Positions 13,997-14,595 of a DNA stretch of 14,595 nt are shown in pieces. The first letter of the stretch is position 1, and the number at the start of each line of letters is the position of its first letter. The notes beneath the pieces are model-generated. The model was not told the origin of the DNA and ran no database searches. It saw only the letters and a list, made by a program, of their open reading frames with translations. A program made the translations under genes and the position numbers. This DNA is from Tritrichomonas foetus. Lineage: Eukaryota; Parabasalia; Tritrichomonadida; Tritrichomonadidae. The DNA is taken from contig MLAK01000992.1 in assembly GCA_001839685.1 (NCBI GenBank), positions 1-14,595 on the forward strand. The letters are read 5' to 3'.

Positions 13997-14595
13997 ATGA
14001 AAAGTCAAGATCTCTTGAAAAGGTTTCGAAACGAAGGAATTCAATGTAAAGAAGATTGGTTGCAAAAATTGATTGATGATGGTGTAGAAAAATATGAAGT
14101 TATTTTAAATCATATTTTAAATTCTGATATCTCTGATTGTTGTGAATCGAGCAACCTTTCAAACATCAAACAAACCAAATCATTTAAAATAAAGAATCCA
14201 ACAATGTTTCAAATCATAGAAGTTTGTGATATTTCCATTCCAACTGAAAAACGCAAAAATGTGGGGATTTCTGATCGTGCAACTTTTAAAATTTTGTTAA
14301 CTGATGGATATGATAATTTTGTAGCAATTTCTAAAAAGACAATTCGATCTTTCAATCCAGCAGTCACTCCTGGAGCCAAAATTCTTTTAAAACCACCTGT
14401 AGATACTTTTTGTGGTGTTATTTTTCTTTCTGTAGATAAATTCAAATTCCTTGAAGGGAGTTCACAAAAATACATCAACCAAAGAAATCAAATTTACTCA
14501 AAAAAGAAACCCAATCAAAAAATTAATCAAGCTAATCAAGCTAATCAAACAAATCAAGTAAATCAAACAAATCAAGTAAATCAAACAAATCAAGT
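13997..14595 (+). CDS. RMI1/TDRD3-like OB-fold protein, 5' part (runs off the window)
   Basis: The open frame starts at ATG 13997 and continues to the last base without a stop, giving 199 visible residues. Residues 3-45 form a helical N-terminal segment (LLKRFRNEGI, Trp21, ILNHIL). Residues about 62-155 resemble the DUF1767/OB fold of RMI1 and TDRD3: FKILLTDGY (97-105, compare LQLTDG), then TPGAKILL (124-131, compare PPGTKILI) and GVIFLSVDKFKFLEG (140-154, compare GVLLL..NVKVLGG). In other eukaryotes RMI1 joins topoisomerase III and a RecQ helicase to dissolve double Holliday junctions; TDRD3 pairs with topoisomerase III-beta. From residue 177 the sequence becomes an NQ-x repeat encoded by a 9-base tandem repeat still running at the window end. 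RMI1 versus TDRD3 cannot be settled from the N-terminus. Upstream is the divergent promoter shared with the phosphodiesterase. Confidence 0.75.
   Translation, partial: MKSQDLLKRFRNEGIQCKEDWLQKLIDDGVEKYEVILNHILNSDISDCCESSNLSNIKQTKSFKIKNPTMFQIIEVCDISIPTEKRKNVGISDRATFKILLTDGYDNFVAISKKTIRSFNPAVTPGAKILLKPPVDTFCGVIFLSVDKFKFLEGSSQKYINQRNQIYSKKKPNQKINQANQANQTNQVNQTNQVNQTNQ
14525..14595 (+). repeat. 9 bp in-frame minisatellite encoding Asn-Gln-x
   Basis: About 7.9 units of AATCAA plus a variable triplet (GCT, GCT, ACA, GTA, ACA, GTA, ACA, GT-) continue to the window edge. From the third unit on, an 18-base higher-order unit (ACA then GTA) repeats exactly, showing recent duplication. It is in frame with the OB-fold gene, giving NQA, NQT and NQV. 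Confidence 0.95.

Noticed and set aside
1..14595. A novel multi-gene defence or mobile system
   Set aside because: Genes are spaced, on both strands, and belong to ordinary eukaryotic families. There is no transposase, integrase, terminal repeat or shared regulation linking them into a system.

Overview
The window is AT-rich eukaryotic DNA, most likely from a parabasalid protist (a Trichomonas or Tritrichomonas type genome). The evidence is: uninterrupted coding regions up to 4.2 kb with no visible introns, intergenic DNA much richer in A/T than the genes, uniform use of TAA as stop (often as TAAA, the reported trichomonad stop-coupled polyadenylation signal), and the gene content (PH-domain AGC kinase, PPP phosphatase, TBC Rab-GAP, multi-GAF cyclic nucleotide phosphodiesterase). 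The lineage is an inference, and other AT-rich protists are not excluded. I see no prokaryotic operon, CRISPR array, transposase, rRNA or tRNA.

Layout from left to right: a doubtful 89-codon reading frame on the minus strand (75-344); a 1.4 kb AT-rich gap; a PH-domain AGC-family kinase on the minus strand (1731-3056); a 1.1 kb gap holding a tight cluster of four Myb-type ACGAT sites and a palindrome; a PPP-family Ser/Thr phosphatase on the minus strand (4152-5375); a 1.2 kb gap; a small very basic protein on the plus strand (6568-6969); a TBC1D5-like Rab-GAP on the plus strand (7490-9298); a short convergent spacer with a hairpin; a 1411-residue GAF-PDE on the minus strand (9527-13762); a 234 bp divergent promoter region with 22 bp repeats; and the 5' part of an RMI1/TDRD3-like OB-fold gene on the plus strand (13997 to the window end, open).

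These look like independent single genes rather than a pathway cluster, although most concern signalling (kinase, phosphatase, cyclic nucleotide phosphodiesterase) or membrane traffic (Rab-GAP). Two points stand out. The Rab-GAP keeps the NPLS element that in human TBC1D5 contacts the retromer subunit VPS29, and its tail also has FAM21-like LF-acidic motifs, so it may carry two retromer-binding modes in one protein. The phosphodiesterase has a complete metal-binding catalytic set with family spacing, but Leu and Ile occupy the positions of the invariant purine-selective Gln and the Phe clamp.

Two of the longest open frames begin at TTG. The start sites given here are the first in-frame ATG codons (3056 for the kinase, 13762 for the phosphodiesterase).
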